From assembly GCF_026130175.1 (NCBI RefSeq), contig NZ_JAIGNI010000155.1:1-64000 (forward strand): DNA of 64,000 bases, read 5' to 3'. Position numbers and translations under genes: made by a program. This stretch comes from Lyngbya sp. CCAP 1446/10. GTDB lineage: Bacteria; Cyanobacteriota; Cyanobacteriia; Cyanobacteriales; Microcoleaceae. Below the pieces are notes generated by a model that had not been told where the DNA came from, did no database searches, and worked only from the letters and a program-made list of their open reading frames with translations. Of the stretch, positions 38,893 through 47,304 are shown piece by piece (position 1 is the first letter of the stretch; each line of letters opens with the position of its first letter).

Positions 38893-40242
38893 ATGACTGT
38901 GCCCTCAGACTTGGAGACATCCGAACAAGATTCCGACAACAACCTCGAAGAAGTTATCCCGGAAAATAGCATTGCACCAATCGCCGATGATTCTGTAGGT
39001 GTCAGCAACTTAGAAGGTGAAGAAGTTAGCCCGGAAAATAGCATTGCACCAATCGCCGATGATTCTGTAGATGTCAGCAACTTAGAAGGTGAAGAAGTTA
39101 GCCCGGAAAATAGCATTGCACCAATCGCCGATGATTCTGTAGATGTCAGCAACTTAGAAGATGAACAAGTTAGCCCGGAAAATAGCATTACACCAATCGC
39201 CGATGATTCTGTAGATGTCAGCAACTTAGAAGGTGAAGAAGTTAGCCCGGAAAATAGCATTAGACCAATCGCCGATGATTCTGTAGATGTCAGCAACTTA
39301 GAAGGTGAAGAAGTTAGCCCGGAAAATAGCATTGCACCAATCGCCGATGATTCTGTAGATGTCAGCAACTTAGAAGACGAAAACTTAGAAGACGAAAAAG
39401 TTAGCCCGGAAAATAGCATTGCACCAATCGCCGACGATAACTTAGAAGACGAAAAAGTTATCCCGGAAAATAGCATTGCATCAATCGCAGACAGTTTCAT
39501 GGGTTCCCGCAACCTCGAAAACGAATTTCTAGACGAACTTCCCGACGAAGTTGAAATGTCTTTATTCGACCATTTAGAAGAATTGCGGCAACGACTTTTC
39601 TACTCACTAATTGCCGTAGCCATCGGTGTAGTTGGTTGCTTTTTAACAGTTAAACCGATCGTACAATTGTTAGAAGTACCCGCCGGGCCAGTCAAGTTTT
39701 TGCAACTAGCTCCGGGCGAGTATTTCTTTGTTTCGATTGAAGTAGCGGGATACTGCGGTTTGCTAATTGCAAGTCCGTTTATTTTTTACCAAATAGCGCT
39801 ATTTGTGCTACCAGGTTTGACTCGCAAAGAACGCGGGTTGCTGGGCCCAGTGTTTTTTGGTTCGAGTTTCCTCTTTTTGGGCGGGCTGGTATTTGCTTAC
39901 ATCGCTCTGATTCCGGCGGCGCTGAACTTCTTTGTTACCTACGGGGCGGATGTTGTAGAGCAATTATGGTCGATCGACAAATACTTTAAATTTGTGCTGT
40001 TGTTAATGTTCAGCACAGGCTTAGCTTTTCAAATCCCAATCGTTCAAGTATTGCTCGGTGTTTTGGGCATAGTTTCTTCTAAGCAAATGCTATCGGGCTG
40101 GCGTTATGTAGTCTTGGGAGCGGCTGTTTTGGGTGCGGTTTTAACGCCTTCTACTGACCCTTTAACGCAAAGTCTTTTAGGGGGTGCGGTGCTCGCTCTT
40201 TACTTTGGTGGCGTTGGTTTGGTGAAGCTTTTGGGGCGGTGA
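38893..40242 (+). CDS. tatC: Sec-independent protein translocase TatC with long acidic repeat N-terminus
   Basis: The last 228 residues (from the Met at 39556, [18 protein letters not shown]) are a standard TatC: the N-terminal helix, the [17 protein letters not shown] loop and six membrane segments. TatC binds twin-arginine signal peptides and opens the Tat pore with TatA. Ahead of it are 221 codons made of eight copies of a 24-residue acidic unit ([20 protein letters not shown]). TatC proteins usually have 230-260 residues and no such extension. The frame is continuous, with no stop between the repeats and TatC. If the start at 38893 is used, the repeats would face the cytoplasm. The ATG at 39556 is an alternative start, without a strong ribosome site. 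The nearby Rieske protein is a probable substrate. Confidence 0.9.
   Translation: MTVPSDLETSEQDSDNNLEEVIPENSIAPIADDSVGVSNLEGEEVSPENSIAPIADDSVDVSNLEGEEVSPENSIAPIADDSVDVSNLEDEQVSPENSITPIADDSVDVSNLEGEEVSPENSIRPIADDSVDVSNLEGEEVSPENSIAPIADDSVDVSNLEDENLEDEKVSPENSIAPIADDNLEDEKVIPENSIASIADSFMGSRNLENEFLDELPDEVEMSLFDHLEELRQRLFYSLIAVAIGVVGCFLTVKPIVQLLEVPAGPVKFLQLAPGEYFFVSIEVAGYCGLLIASPFIFYQIALFVLPGLTRKERGLLGPVFFGSSFLFLGGLVFAYIALIPAALNFFVTYGADVVEQLWSIDKYFKFVLLLMFSTGLAFQIPIVQVLLGVLGIVSSKQMLSGWRYVVLGAAVLGAVLTPSTDPLTQSLLGGAVLALYFGGVGLVKLLGR
38949..39490 (+). repeat. 72-bp coding tandem repeat in tatC, 8 units
   Basis: The core ATTGCACCAATCGCCGATGA recurs at 38971, then every 72 bases (39043, 39115, 39187, 39259, 39331), then at 39418 and 39475 after a 15-base shift. 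All copies are in frame and nearly identical, so the array is young or kept uniform. Confidence 0.92.
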
Positions 40243-40355
40243 GAATTAGAAAGATCGATCGCCTCGCTGCCAAAAAATATAGAGGTGCGATCGCCCGCGC
40301 CTCTATAATTTACTAAAAGTTAAAACTCCACACCAAAGTTTTACCAAAACTTTGT

Positions 40356-40664
40356 CTACATTCGGAACTGTTCGACTTCAGGTGTGTAGCCGATCGGCAA
40401 AATGTAATCTAGATTCTCGTGGGGACGAGCAATTATGTGATACGATAGCAACTTTCCGCCATCGACCTTTTTAACTGATTCAATTCCAGCAGCAACGGCT
40501 GCTTGCACTTCAGAGATATCTCCTCTAACTATAATTGTCCAGTAGGCACGGGTTATCTTTTCATAGCGAACTAAAGTAACTCGGGCTGCTTTCACCATTG
40601 AGTCTGCAACTTCTACGGCAGCGGGAAATCCTAAGACTTCAACCATTCCAACTGCAACACCCAT
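40356..40664 (-). CDS. Carboxysome shell hexamer protein, CcmK-like (BMC domain)
   Basis: A 102-residue single BMC-domain protein. It matches CcmK at the start ([20 protein letters not shown]) and end ([15 protein letters not shown]). Six copies form a shell tile with a central pore. The pore loop, KIGS in the major CcmK proteins, reads KITR here, and the next strand is [10 protein letters not shown], so the pore is larger in charge. It is located away from any ccmLMN genes, as for satellite shell genes that fine-tune permeability. I do not assign a number to this paralog. Confidence 0.88.
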   Translation of the reverse strand: MGVAVGMVEVLGFPAAVEVADSMVKAARVTLVRYEKITRAYWTIIVRGDISEVQAAVAAGIESVKKVDGGKLLSYHIIARPHENLDYILPIGYTPEVEQFRM

Positions 40665-41072
40665 TACAACATTCTCCTAAATTTCACAAGATATCTGAGA
40701 CTCATTGTAGGTGAAATTGTTGACAGAAATTGGTTCGGTTGATTTTGGTAAGCTAGAAATTCGATCGCCCAAAATTACAAGAACCCCATAAGCTGTTGCG
40801 ACATTTATATTTCACAGCATTCTTCGCATCGGAAAGCCCGCCATACAAGAGTTTTCATCAAAAAAACTGCGAAAACTAGCTGCGCGACAGCTTAGTTTGT
40901 CAGCGCCAGCAAGTCGGCTGACAAGTTCGCCTCACGATTTTTGGGACTTTCAACTTAAAAAATCCAGCCCCGCCCAGACACAAAACTTTACAAGCCGCGC
41001 TGGGGCGATCGACCACTCCTGACTACTGACTCCTGACTCCTGACTACTGACTACTGACTCCTGACTCCTGAC
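40665..41072. other. Intergenic region with direct and inverted repeats
   Basis: No gene is supported. The promoter of the shell protein should lie at 40680-40760. Bases 41019-41072 are a tandem run of ACTCCTGACT and ACTGACT units ending at the DUF3067 stop codon. A stem of about 20 bases is possible around 40880-40930. Confidence 0.55.
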
Positions 41073-41390
41073 TTAAAACTCGTCAAGCAACCACTCTGAG
41101 GCTCTTTCGCCCAAATCCAGGGGAACGCTGACAGCTTTGCCCAAACGCGGGCGATCGCGAGTAGTGACAATGTATTCTCTCACCTGTTCCGTGCTGCCCC
41201 AGCCGTTGAGGTAATTGGCCACCGCGTCCAAATGATCAAAATAATCAGCCTCCGTCATCGGAAAAGACACCTGTTCGAGATATTTCCACATCACCTGCAC
41301 AAAAATCTTGCCCCGCGTCCGCCGCAATCTGATATCGTAAGATTTTCCCCATTTTTCTAGGAGTAGCTGGTGTAAATCCTTGCCCGTCAT
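41073..41390 (-). CDS. DUF3067 family protein
   Basis: A 105-residue soluble protein found in cyanobacteria and plastid-bearing plants, of unknown function. Typical features are KDLHQLLLEKWGKSYDIRLR at the N-terminus and the LDAVANYLNGWG block. It is divergent from petC with a gap of 206 bases, an order I recall from other cyanobacteria. That suggests a link to cytochrome b6f assembly or photosynthetic electron transport, which is inference. Confidence 0.8.
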   Translation of the reverse strand: MTGKDLHQLLLEKWGKSYDIRLRRTRGKIFVQVMWKYLEQVSFPMTEADYFDHLDAVANYLNGWGSTEQVREYIVTTRDRPRLGKAVSVPLDLGERASEWLLDEF

Positions 41391-41596
41391 GGTTGCTCCT
41401 GAGTGAATCTCTTAAACAATAAAAGACAAAGTTCAAAAAATGTAATAATACTCTAATAAAGGCTGGAAGGCTCATTCTTAAAAGGAATTTTCGCTGCCTA
41501 AAGTTGGTGCGAGCAGATGGGCTGCGACTACGCCAGTTATCTGCACGTACAAATTCCCTAACAAACAAACGTAACTTAAAACCGTAAAGGCAGGTC

Positions 41597-42139
41597 ATGG
41601 CTCAATCTTCTGCTGGAAATCCCGATGTTCCCGATATGGGGCGTCGCCAATTTATGAATTTGCTGACGTTCGGTACAGTCACAGGTGTGGCACTGGGCGC
41701 ACTCTATCCCGTTGTCCAGTATTTTGTTCCTCCGTCGAGTGGGGCAGCCGGTGGCGGTGTCACTGCTAAAGATGCTTTGGGCAACGACATCATCGTTAGC
41801 GAATATTTGACTTCGCACCCCGCGGGCGATCGCACCTTAGCCCAAGGCCTCAAAGGCGACCCCACCTATCTTGTGGTGAAAGAAGACTTATCTCTCGCCG
41901 ACTACGGCATCAATGCAGTCTGCACTCACTTGGGTTGCGTCGTGCCTTGGAATGCTAGCGAAAACAAGTTTATCTGTCCTTGCCACGGTTCTCAATACAA
42001 CAGTGAGGGCAAAGTGGTACGTGGCCCCGCACCTTTGTCTCTGGCCCTGGCCCACGCCACTGTCGCAGATGACAAGATTGCTTTTACCACTTGGACAGAA
42101 ACAGATTTCCGCAGCGGCGAAGCACCTTGGTGGTCTTAG
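41597..42139 (+). CDS. petC: Cytochrome b6f complex Rieske iron-sulfur subunit
   Basis: A 180-residue thylakoid protein that passes electrons from plastoquinol to cytochrome f. The cluster ligands are C109 and H111 (CTHLGC) and C127 and H130 (CPCHGS), with the C114-C129 disulfide. The N-terminal anchor ([20 protein letters not shown]) is preceded by GRRQF, a twin-arginine motif, so insertion needs the Tat pathway. It is followed by petA after 215 bases, probably in one transcript. Confidence 0.96.
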   Translation: MAQSSAGNPDVPDMGRRQFMNLLTFGTVTGVALGALYPVVQYFVPPSSGAAGGGVTAKDALGNDIIVSEYLTSHPAGDRTLAQGLKGDPTYLVVKEDLSLADYGINAVCTHLGCVVPWNASENKFICPCHGSQYNSEGKVVRGPAPLSLALAHATVADDKIAFTTWTETDFRSGEAPWWS

Positions 42140-42287
42140 TTGTGAGTCATTAGTCATTAGTTAGCAGTAAAAACTTATTAGTTATTAGTCAGTATTTAAC
42201 AACTAATAACTATGGAATTAAGACTGCGGATTAATAACATCAGCTAACGACAAATGACTAATGACCAATTACTAATGACTCCTGTTC

Positions 42288-42305
42288 GCGAGCTTAAAAG
42301 CTCGC
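42288..42305. promoter_or_regulatory. Hairpin between petC and petA
   Basis: A perfect 8-bp stem (GCGAGCTT / AAGCTCGC) with a 2-base spacer lies about 50 bases ahead of the petA start. It has no T run, so it is more likely an mRNA processing or stability element than a terminator. Confidence 0.45.
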
Positions 42306-42354
42306 ACTTCTGATCAATCACTAAATTGTCTGACCTTTGAGATTGAATACTCTA

Positions 42355-43344
42355 ATGCCACAAACTAATTTATCTGCGATATTTCGCCGCAGTGCCGAGA
42401 CGATCGCCAAAACTGCCTTAATTGCGATCGTCACCGCCGCATTTTTCCTCACCAGCGATATCGCACTTCCCCAAGCAGCATTTGCTTACCCTTTCTGGGC
42501 CCAGGAAACAGCACCCGCTACTCCCCGCGAAGCCACAGGCCGCATTGTTTGCGCCAACTGCCACCTCGGTGCAAAACCGACTGAAATTGAAGTTCCACAA
42601 TCTGTTTTACCTGACACAGTTTTTGAAGCTATTGTCAAAGTTCCCTACGATCAAAGCGTGCAGCAAATTACCGGCGACGGTAGCAAAGGCGGCTTGAATG
42701 TAGGCGCCGTTGTGATGTTACCCGAAGGTTTTAAGATTGCTCCCGCTGACAGAATTCCCGAAGAAATGAAGGAAAAAGTCGGCGATCTTTACTTCCAACC
42801 TTACAGCGAAACCCAACAAAATATTGTTTTAGTGGGCCCGCTGCCTGGTGAACAATACAAAGAATTGGTATTCCCAGTTTTGTCGCCAAATCCTGAAACT
42901 GACAAGTCAGTTCACTACGGCAAATATCTAATTTATGTCGGCGGCAACCGTGGTCGCGGTCAGCTTTATCCTACAGGCGCTAAGAGCAACAATGCTGTTT
43001 ATAATGCTTCGGTAGCTGGCAGCATTTCTAAGATTGCTCAACCGGAAGATGGCGGTTATGAAGTGACAATTCAACCAGCAGAAGGTGCAGCGGTTGTTGA
43101 TACAATTCCCGCAGGCCCAGAACTGATTGTTACTGAAGGACAAACAGTTGCTGCCGGCGAACTTTTGACGAACAATCCTAATGTGGGCGGTTTCGGTCAA
43201 AAAGATGTAGAAATTGTGCTACAAAGTGCAGGTCGAGTTAAAGGATTGATGGCTTTCGTGGCTATAACCATGCTGGCTCAAATTATGCTGGTTCTTAAGA
43301 AGAAACAGGTCGAAAAAGTTCAAGCTGCTGAAATGAATTTCTAA
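42355..43344 (+). CDS. petA: Apocytochrome f
   Basis: A 329-residue precursor. The 44-residue signal peptide ends AFA before YPFWAQ; the new N-terminal Tyr is the axial heme ligand. CANCH binds heme c. A long lumenal domain follows, then a single C-terminal anchor ([22 protein letters not shown]). I start at the ATG at 42355 and not the upstream TTG at 42337, because the protein then matches known cytochrome f. It accepts electrons from the Rieske subunit and passes them to plastocyanin or cytochrome c6. Confidence 0.96.
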   Translation: MPQTNLSAIFRRSAETIAKTALIAIVTAAFFLTSDIALPQAAFAYPFWAQETAPATPREATGRIVCANCHLGAKPTEIEVPQSVLPDTVFEAIVKVPYDQSVQQITGDGSKGGLNVGAVVMLPEGFKIAPADRIPEEMKEKVGDLYFQPYSETQQNIVLVGPLPGEQYKELVFPVLSPNPETDKSVHYGKYLIYVGGNRGRGQLYPTGAKSNNAVYNASVAGSISKIAQPEDGGYEVTIQPAEGAAVVDTIPAGPELIVTEGQTVAAGELLTNNPNVGGFGQKDVEIVLQSAGRVKGLMAFVAITMLAQIMLVLKKKQVEKVQAAEMNF

Positions 43345-43723
43345 GCAGGACTTTCATGAGTTGGGTAAGCCGATATATGCGTACCCAACTATTAGGTAAG
43401 TAAGGCGGGTATTCCCCGCCTTATTCTTTAGATAAATATCACAAACGCGCGATAATAACTAAAGCCTTCTTCTCTACTAAATTTTTTCTTCTCTCTTCTC
43501 TTTTCCCTCTTCTCTTTTCCTTCTTCCCTCTTCCTTCTTCCTTCTTCCCTCTTCCTTCTTCCTTCTTCCTTCTTCCCTCTTCCTTCTTCCTTCTTCCCTC
43601 TTCCTTCTTCCCTCTTCCTTCTTCCCTCTTCCTTCTTCCCTCTTCCTTCTTCCTTCTTCCCTCTTCCTTCTTCCTTCTTCCCTCTTCCTTCTTCCTTCAA
43701 CATCTACTATAACAAGTAAAATA
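43345..43723. other. Intergenic region downstream of petA
   Basis: A short GCGGG...CCCGC hairpin (AGGCGGGTATTCCCCGCCTT, about 43403-43422) followed by ATT-rich sequence is a plausible petA terminator. The remainder is the long pyrimidine tract listed separately. The open frames inside that tract are artefacts of the repeat. Confidence 0.6.
43484..43697. repeat. Long polypyrimidine tract of CTTCTTC/CCTCTTC units
   Basis: About 210 bases made almost only of C and T on this strand (A and G on the other), in units CTTCTTC and CCTCTTC. It lies between petA and the alpha/beta hydrolase gene. Mirror-symmetric segments of this kind can adopt triple-helix DNA. Confidence 0.9.
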
Positions 43724-44575
43724 ATGCCAATTGATGACAAAACAATTCAAGTAGGCGCGCTGGAATGGTTTTATCGGGAAACAAATCCGGTTAACGAAAG
43801 TGATAAACCACCAGTGTTGCTGCTGCATGGTTTGCCTTCCCAAAGCTTTACCTGGACTGCTCTGATGCCGGATTTGGCAGCCCAGGGATTTCGATCGATC
43901 GCGCCGGATTGGGTGGGCTACGGGCGATCGACAAAACCAGACAAACGCGACTTTGCTTACACTCCCGATGCCTTTGTTGATGCCCTCAGTGGCTTTATTG
44001 AAACACTAAAATTAGACAAATTTTCCCTAGTTGTCCAAGGATTTTTAGCATCTGTCGGCATTCAATACGCTTTACGAAATCCCGATAAAATAGATCGTTT
44101 AGTGGTCATAAATACACCAATTTCAGCAGATATCAAATTGCCTTGGAAAATGCAGCAGTTGGGGCTGCCTTTTATTGGCGATATGATCACCCAAGACCCA
44201 CTTTTGGTGGACAGAACCCTCGAAGGCGGCAGTCGCATCAGAGTATTAGACAAAGATTTAGATGTTTACCGCCGCCCGTTTTTGAAGAGTTCGGATGCGG
44301 GGCGATCGCTAATGAATACAGTCCGTAACATTCAATTGCCAAAATCAATGGCAGAAATTGAATCCGGCTTACAAGGATGGACACAACCAACCTTATTTGT
44401 GTGGGGTTTAACCGATCCTTGGCTGAGTGTTGAACCAGCTAAAAAATTAGTCAGTTCCATGAAAAATGCCGAGTTAGTCACCCTAGAAGAAGTCTCGCAT
44501 TATCCTCAAGAACATTGGTCAGAAAAAGTTGGCGATGCTATGATAACTTTTCTGCGCCGTCAGGAGGTAAAATAA
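43724..44575 (+). CDS. Alpha/beta hydrolase-fold protein lacking a usual nucleophile
   Basis: A 283-residue protein resembling haloalkane dehalogenases and epoxide hydrolases: LLLHGLPSQSFTW (oxyanion HG), APDWVGYGRSTKP, and a C-terminal EVSHYPQEHW with the catalytic His. The nucleophile elbow, normally xHDWG or GHSxG, reads LVVQGFLAS, so a Gly stands where Asp or Ser should be. Either another residue serves, or the protein is a non-enzymatic binder. Related proteins occur in other cyanobacteria as far as I recall. Confidence 0.8.
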   Translation: MPIDDKTIQVGALEWFYRETNPVNESDKPPVLLLHGLPSQSFTWTALMPDLAAQGFRSIAPDWVGYGRSTKPDKRDFAYTPDAFVDALSGFIETLKLDKFSLVVQGFLASVGIQYALRNPDKIDRLVVINTPISADIKLPWKMQQLGLPFIGDMITQDPLLVDRTLEGGSRIRVLDKDLDVYRRPFLKSSDAGRSLMNTVRNIQLPKSMAEIESGLQGWTQPTLFVWGLTDPWLSVEPAKKLVSSMKNAELVTLEEVSHYPQEHWSEKVGDAMITFLRRQEVK

Positions 44576-44663
44576 TATTTTGTACCTAACTCTCGGTGCG
44601 TAGGGGCGGTGTACCCGTACCCGCCCGCAACGAGAAATCAAAAATCAAAAATCAAAAATCGAT

Positions 44664-45107
44664 ATGACTCGTCCCCGTTCATTTTTTGCCTTGATGATGG
44701 CGTTTATGATGGCATTTCTGGTTAGTTGCAGTAGTGTCGAAGCAAAAGTTCCCACGACTTACACAGCAGCCCAGATCCAGCAAATTCAGCGCTATGCTCC
44801 TACACTGACAGAATTCCGATCGCGCATGGACAACCTAGGAACCCTAATTCAAAACAGAAATTGGATTGATGCCAAAACTTACATTCACGGGCCTCTAGGC
44901 GACTTGCGCGGCACCATGAAAACCGTGTCAGGCACTTTGTTACCCAAAGCTCAACAAGAAGCTGTTGATTTGACCAAGAGTTTGTTTGCTGATTTGGTGG
45001 AGATTGACAACGCTGCTAAAGTGGCTGACTATGCCAAAATCACGGCTAGTTATCAAAAAGCTGTGAATCATTTCGATAGTTTCTTGCAGCTAATTCCTAA
45101 AGCCTAA
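44664..45107 (+). CDS. psbQ: Photosystem II protein PsbQ (CyanoQ)
   Basis: A 147-residue lumenal lipoprotein that stabilises the oxygen-evolving side of photosystem II. The signal peptide ends in the lipobox LVSC, so the mature protein starts with a lipidated Cys. The mature part is a four-helix bundle with LRGTMKTVSGTLLPKAQQ and the SYQKAVNHFDSFL end. It starts after an AAATCAAAAATC heptamer run. It appears to have its own transcript. Confidence 0.92.
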   Translation: MTRPRSFFALMMAFMMAFLVSCSSVEAKVPTTYTAAQIQQIQRYAPTLTEFRSRMDNLGTLIQNRNWIDAKTYIHGPLGDLRGTMKTVSGTLLPKAQQEAVDLTKSLFADLVEIDNAAKVADYAKITASYQKAVNHFDSFLQLIPKA

Positions 45108-45122
45108 TCACTTTAGATAAGA

Positions 45123-45318
45123 GGGCGGTTGAAACTACGTCTATACAAACGATGTCCGCCGGACGCCAACTGAAGATAAGACGGCGGTTGAAACCGCGCC
45201 TACAAAAACGAAGTCCGCCTCCGCGGACTGAAGAAAACAACGTAAAACTTAATTTTTACTGCCCGTTCTTAAACCCGCGTCGGCGGGTTTTGTTTGTAGA
45301 GACGCGGTTTCAACCGCC
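45123..45318. repeat. GCGGTTGAAACCGC hairpin element, one full and one partial copy
   Basis: A partial copy at 45123-45178 precedes a full copy at 45183-45318 bounded by GGCGGTTGAAACCGC and GCGGTTTCAACCGCC, with GTCCGCCTCCGCGGAC and AACCCGCGTCGGCGGGTT hairpins inside. It is the reverse of the copy at 22792. It may terminate psbQ. Confidence 0.82.
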
Positions 45319-45364
45319 CGGTCTTCTTCTTCTATAAAATCTAAAATCTAAAATCTAAAATTGA

Positions 45365-46417
45365 ATGATTCGCGTTGCAATTATTGGTTGCGGTATTGTC
45401 GGGGCTTCGATCGCCTTTGAACTAAGTAAATCCCCCGAACTAAAAGTCACAGTGTTCGACAAACAGCAGCCGGCACAGGGTTCTACAGGTGCAGCCCTCG
45501 GCGTGTTGATGGGAGTTATCAGTCACAAAACTAAGGGCAGAAGTTGGAAATTGCGGGAAACCAGCCTTCAGCGCTACGAAACTTTGATTCCTGAATTGGA
45601 AGCAGTTACGGGGCGGAAAATTCCGTTTAATAAACAGGGAATTTTGATGCTGTGTTCGGAGGGAGAGGATTTAAGTAAGTGGGAAAAGTTGATCGCAACT
45701 CGCGAATCTCAAGGTTGGAAATTGGAACTTTGGGATGTGGAACGAGTGCGCGAGTTTTGCCCTCATCTTTATTTAAATGATCAGATTATTGCTGCAATTT
45801 ATTCGCCTCAAGACCGACAAGTCGATCCGATCGCGCTAACTTTGGCTTTGGTGGATGCTGCTGCACAAAATGGGGTGATTTTTGAGTTTGGGGTGGAAGT
45901 TGAAGGGTGGGCGATTGCTGCTAGTGGCGAGTTCGATCGCCTAATTGTGTCGGCTGGTTTGGGTTCTGGGGCTGTTACTGCATCGTTAAATCAATTGGTG
46001 GACATTCGCCCGGTGTTGGGACAAGCGCTGCATTTGCGGTCAAAAAATCTTCTAGGAAACCCCGATTTTGCGCCAGTAATTACCTGCGATGACGTTCACA
46101 TTGTACCTTTAGCCAATCAGGAATATTGGGTGGGAGCGACGGTGGAGTTTTCGGAAAATGGCGGGGAAGTTCAGGCGAATACTGATATGTTGGATGAAGT
46201 GATGGCAAGGGCGATCGCACTTTGTCCCGCCTTAGCCGAAGCTGAAATCATCAAGCAATGGTCAGGATTGCGCCCTCGCCCGGAAGGGCGGCCCGCCCCA
46301 ATTATCGAGACGCTTCTGGGTAACAGCCACGTTCTCGTCGCTAGCGGCCACTACCGCAACGGTGTGCTGCTGGCCCCTGCAACCGCGCGATCGATCCGAG
46401 AGATGATTTTGCAATAA
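45365..46417 (+). CDS. FAD-dependent amino acid oxidase-like protein (DadA/ThiO group)
   Basis: A 350-residue flavoprotein of the DAO family. The FAD dinucleotide site is IIGCGIVGASIAFELS, and STGAALGVLMG and SGHYRNGVLLAPATA near the end are typical of the glycine/D-amino acid oxidase group. The latter resembles ThiO, which makes the imine for thiazole synthesis in thiamine production, but thiG is not next to it, so I leave the symbol blank. It begins after a heptamer run, 51 bases ahead of a membrane protein gene. Confidence 0.78.
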   Translation: MIRVAIIGCGIVGASIAFELSKSPELKVTVFDKQQPAQGSTGAALGVLMGVISHKTKGRSWKLRETSLQRYETLIPELEAVTGRKIPFNKQGILMLCSEGEDLSKWEKLIATRESQGWKLELWDVERVREFCPHLYLNDQIIAAIYSPQDRQVDPIALTLALVDAAAQNGVIFEFGVEVEGWAIAASGEFDRLIVSAGLGSGAVTASLNQLVDIRPVLGQALHLRSKNLLGNPDFAPVITCDDVHIVPLANQEYWVGATVEFSENGGEVQANTDMLDEVMARAIALCPALAEAEIIKQWSGLRPRPEGRPAPIIETLLGNSHVLVASGHYRNGVLLAPATARSIREMILQ

Positions 46418-46468
46418 TTAACAAATGTTAATACAATAAATAAAGCCATTCATATCTTACATCTAAAA

Positions 46469-46951
46469 ATGTCCGACAAACCTTTAGGTAAACCCCGCTC
46501 CTTGTGGCGAGTAATTTTGCTGTCGGGAGTCAGCTTGCTACTATATTACGGCTGGTACAAATGGATTATTCAAGAAGAATTGCGTCGCTATAACGGCAAG
46601 GGTTGGTCGGGGACACTTTGTTTATTGCCCTTTGTTTTAGGAGTAGCCGTCCCCCAAGGTTTGCGGATATTCGATCCCGACGTTCCCGGATGGTTTGGTT
46701 GGTTTTCCTTCGTGGGGATTGCTTGGATTTACATCGTGCAGTTCAAACTTTACAACACAGTTAACGAATTGTACAGCCAAGAAGGAATCAAAGAACCACT
46801 AACTGTTTGGTGGATGTTTGTACCAGGTTTAAATTTAATTGTCGGCTTGCGGCAAATTCACTTTTTAAGCCAGTTTTGGGCTAGAAAACAGGGCATTGAA
46901 GTTAAGGATAACTTAGCCGAAAGCATTCCTTTCCTCTCAGCTAACGCCTAA
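46469..46951 (+). CDS. Small membrane protein, DUF4234-like
   Basis: A 160-residue protein with four hydrophobic stretches (VILLSGVSLLLYYGWYKW, LCLLPFVLGVAVPQGLR, WFSFVGIAWIYIVQF, WWMFVPGLNLIVGL). The YYGWYKWIIQEELRRYNG pattern resembles DUF4234 proteins. No function is known. It starts 51 bases after the FAD oxidoreductase and may be cotranscribed with it. Confidence 0.65.
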   Translation: MSDKPLGKPRSLWRVILLSGVSLLLYYGWYKWIIQEELRRYNGKGWSGTLCLLPFVLGVAVPQGLRIFDPDVPGWFGWFSFVGIAWIYIVQFKLYNTVNELYSQEGIKEPLTVWWMFVPGLNLIVGLRQIHFLSQFWARKQGIEVKDNLAESIPFLSANA

Positions 46952-46956
46952 ATAAA

Positions 46957-47304
46957 TTAAGCTCCAATCGCTGGGCGCTGCGAGTAAATTTCTTCTATAA
47001 GCAGGTCACGCAGTTCATCAGCAATGTCTGTGGGAGGGTTGCCTGCGAGGGCGCGTCCAATCAGCCGTTCTGCTTCCCGGAGTTGGGCACACTCAATGGC
47101 AAGTACGGCGGCGCTCCGATGCAGTATAGAACGAGTAGGCTCAAAATCCCATTCGTTTGCTACTAAATCCGCTGCCGCCCGTTCTTTCGCAAAGGCGGCT
47201 CTGGTGAGTGCAGTCACTTGGTCGATATCACCGCACTGACGGGCGAGAACGGCTCGATCGACCAGTTCCATTGCTTCGTGGTGAAGGGCTTCTACGGTCT
47301 GCAT
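46957..47304 (-). CDS. Unknown protein, second gene of an overlapping pair
   Basis: A 115-residue, largely helical, TPR-like protein (EALHHEAMELVDRAVLARQ, AQLREAERLIGRALAGNP). Its start overlaps the end of the upstream gene by 13 bases in another frame, so translation is likely coupled. I do not recognise the family. It could be a partner or chaperone of the upstream product. Confidence 0.65.
   Translation of the reverse strand: MQTVEALHHEAMELVDRAVLARQCGDIDQVTALTRAAFAKERAAADLVANEWDFEPTRSILHRSAAVLAIECAQLREAERLIGRALAGNPPTDIADELRDLLIEEIYSQRPAIGA

Noticed and set aside
41019-41072. Possible CRISPR-like or phage attachment repeat before DUF3067
   Set aside because: The units are 7-10 bases with no spacers, the usual short tandem repeat of these genomes.
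43428-43740. Frames of KKEEGRGKKEEGR type on the minus strand
   Set aside because: They are translations of the purine repeat only.
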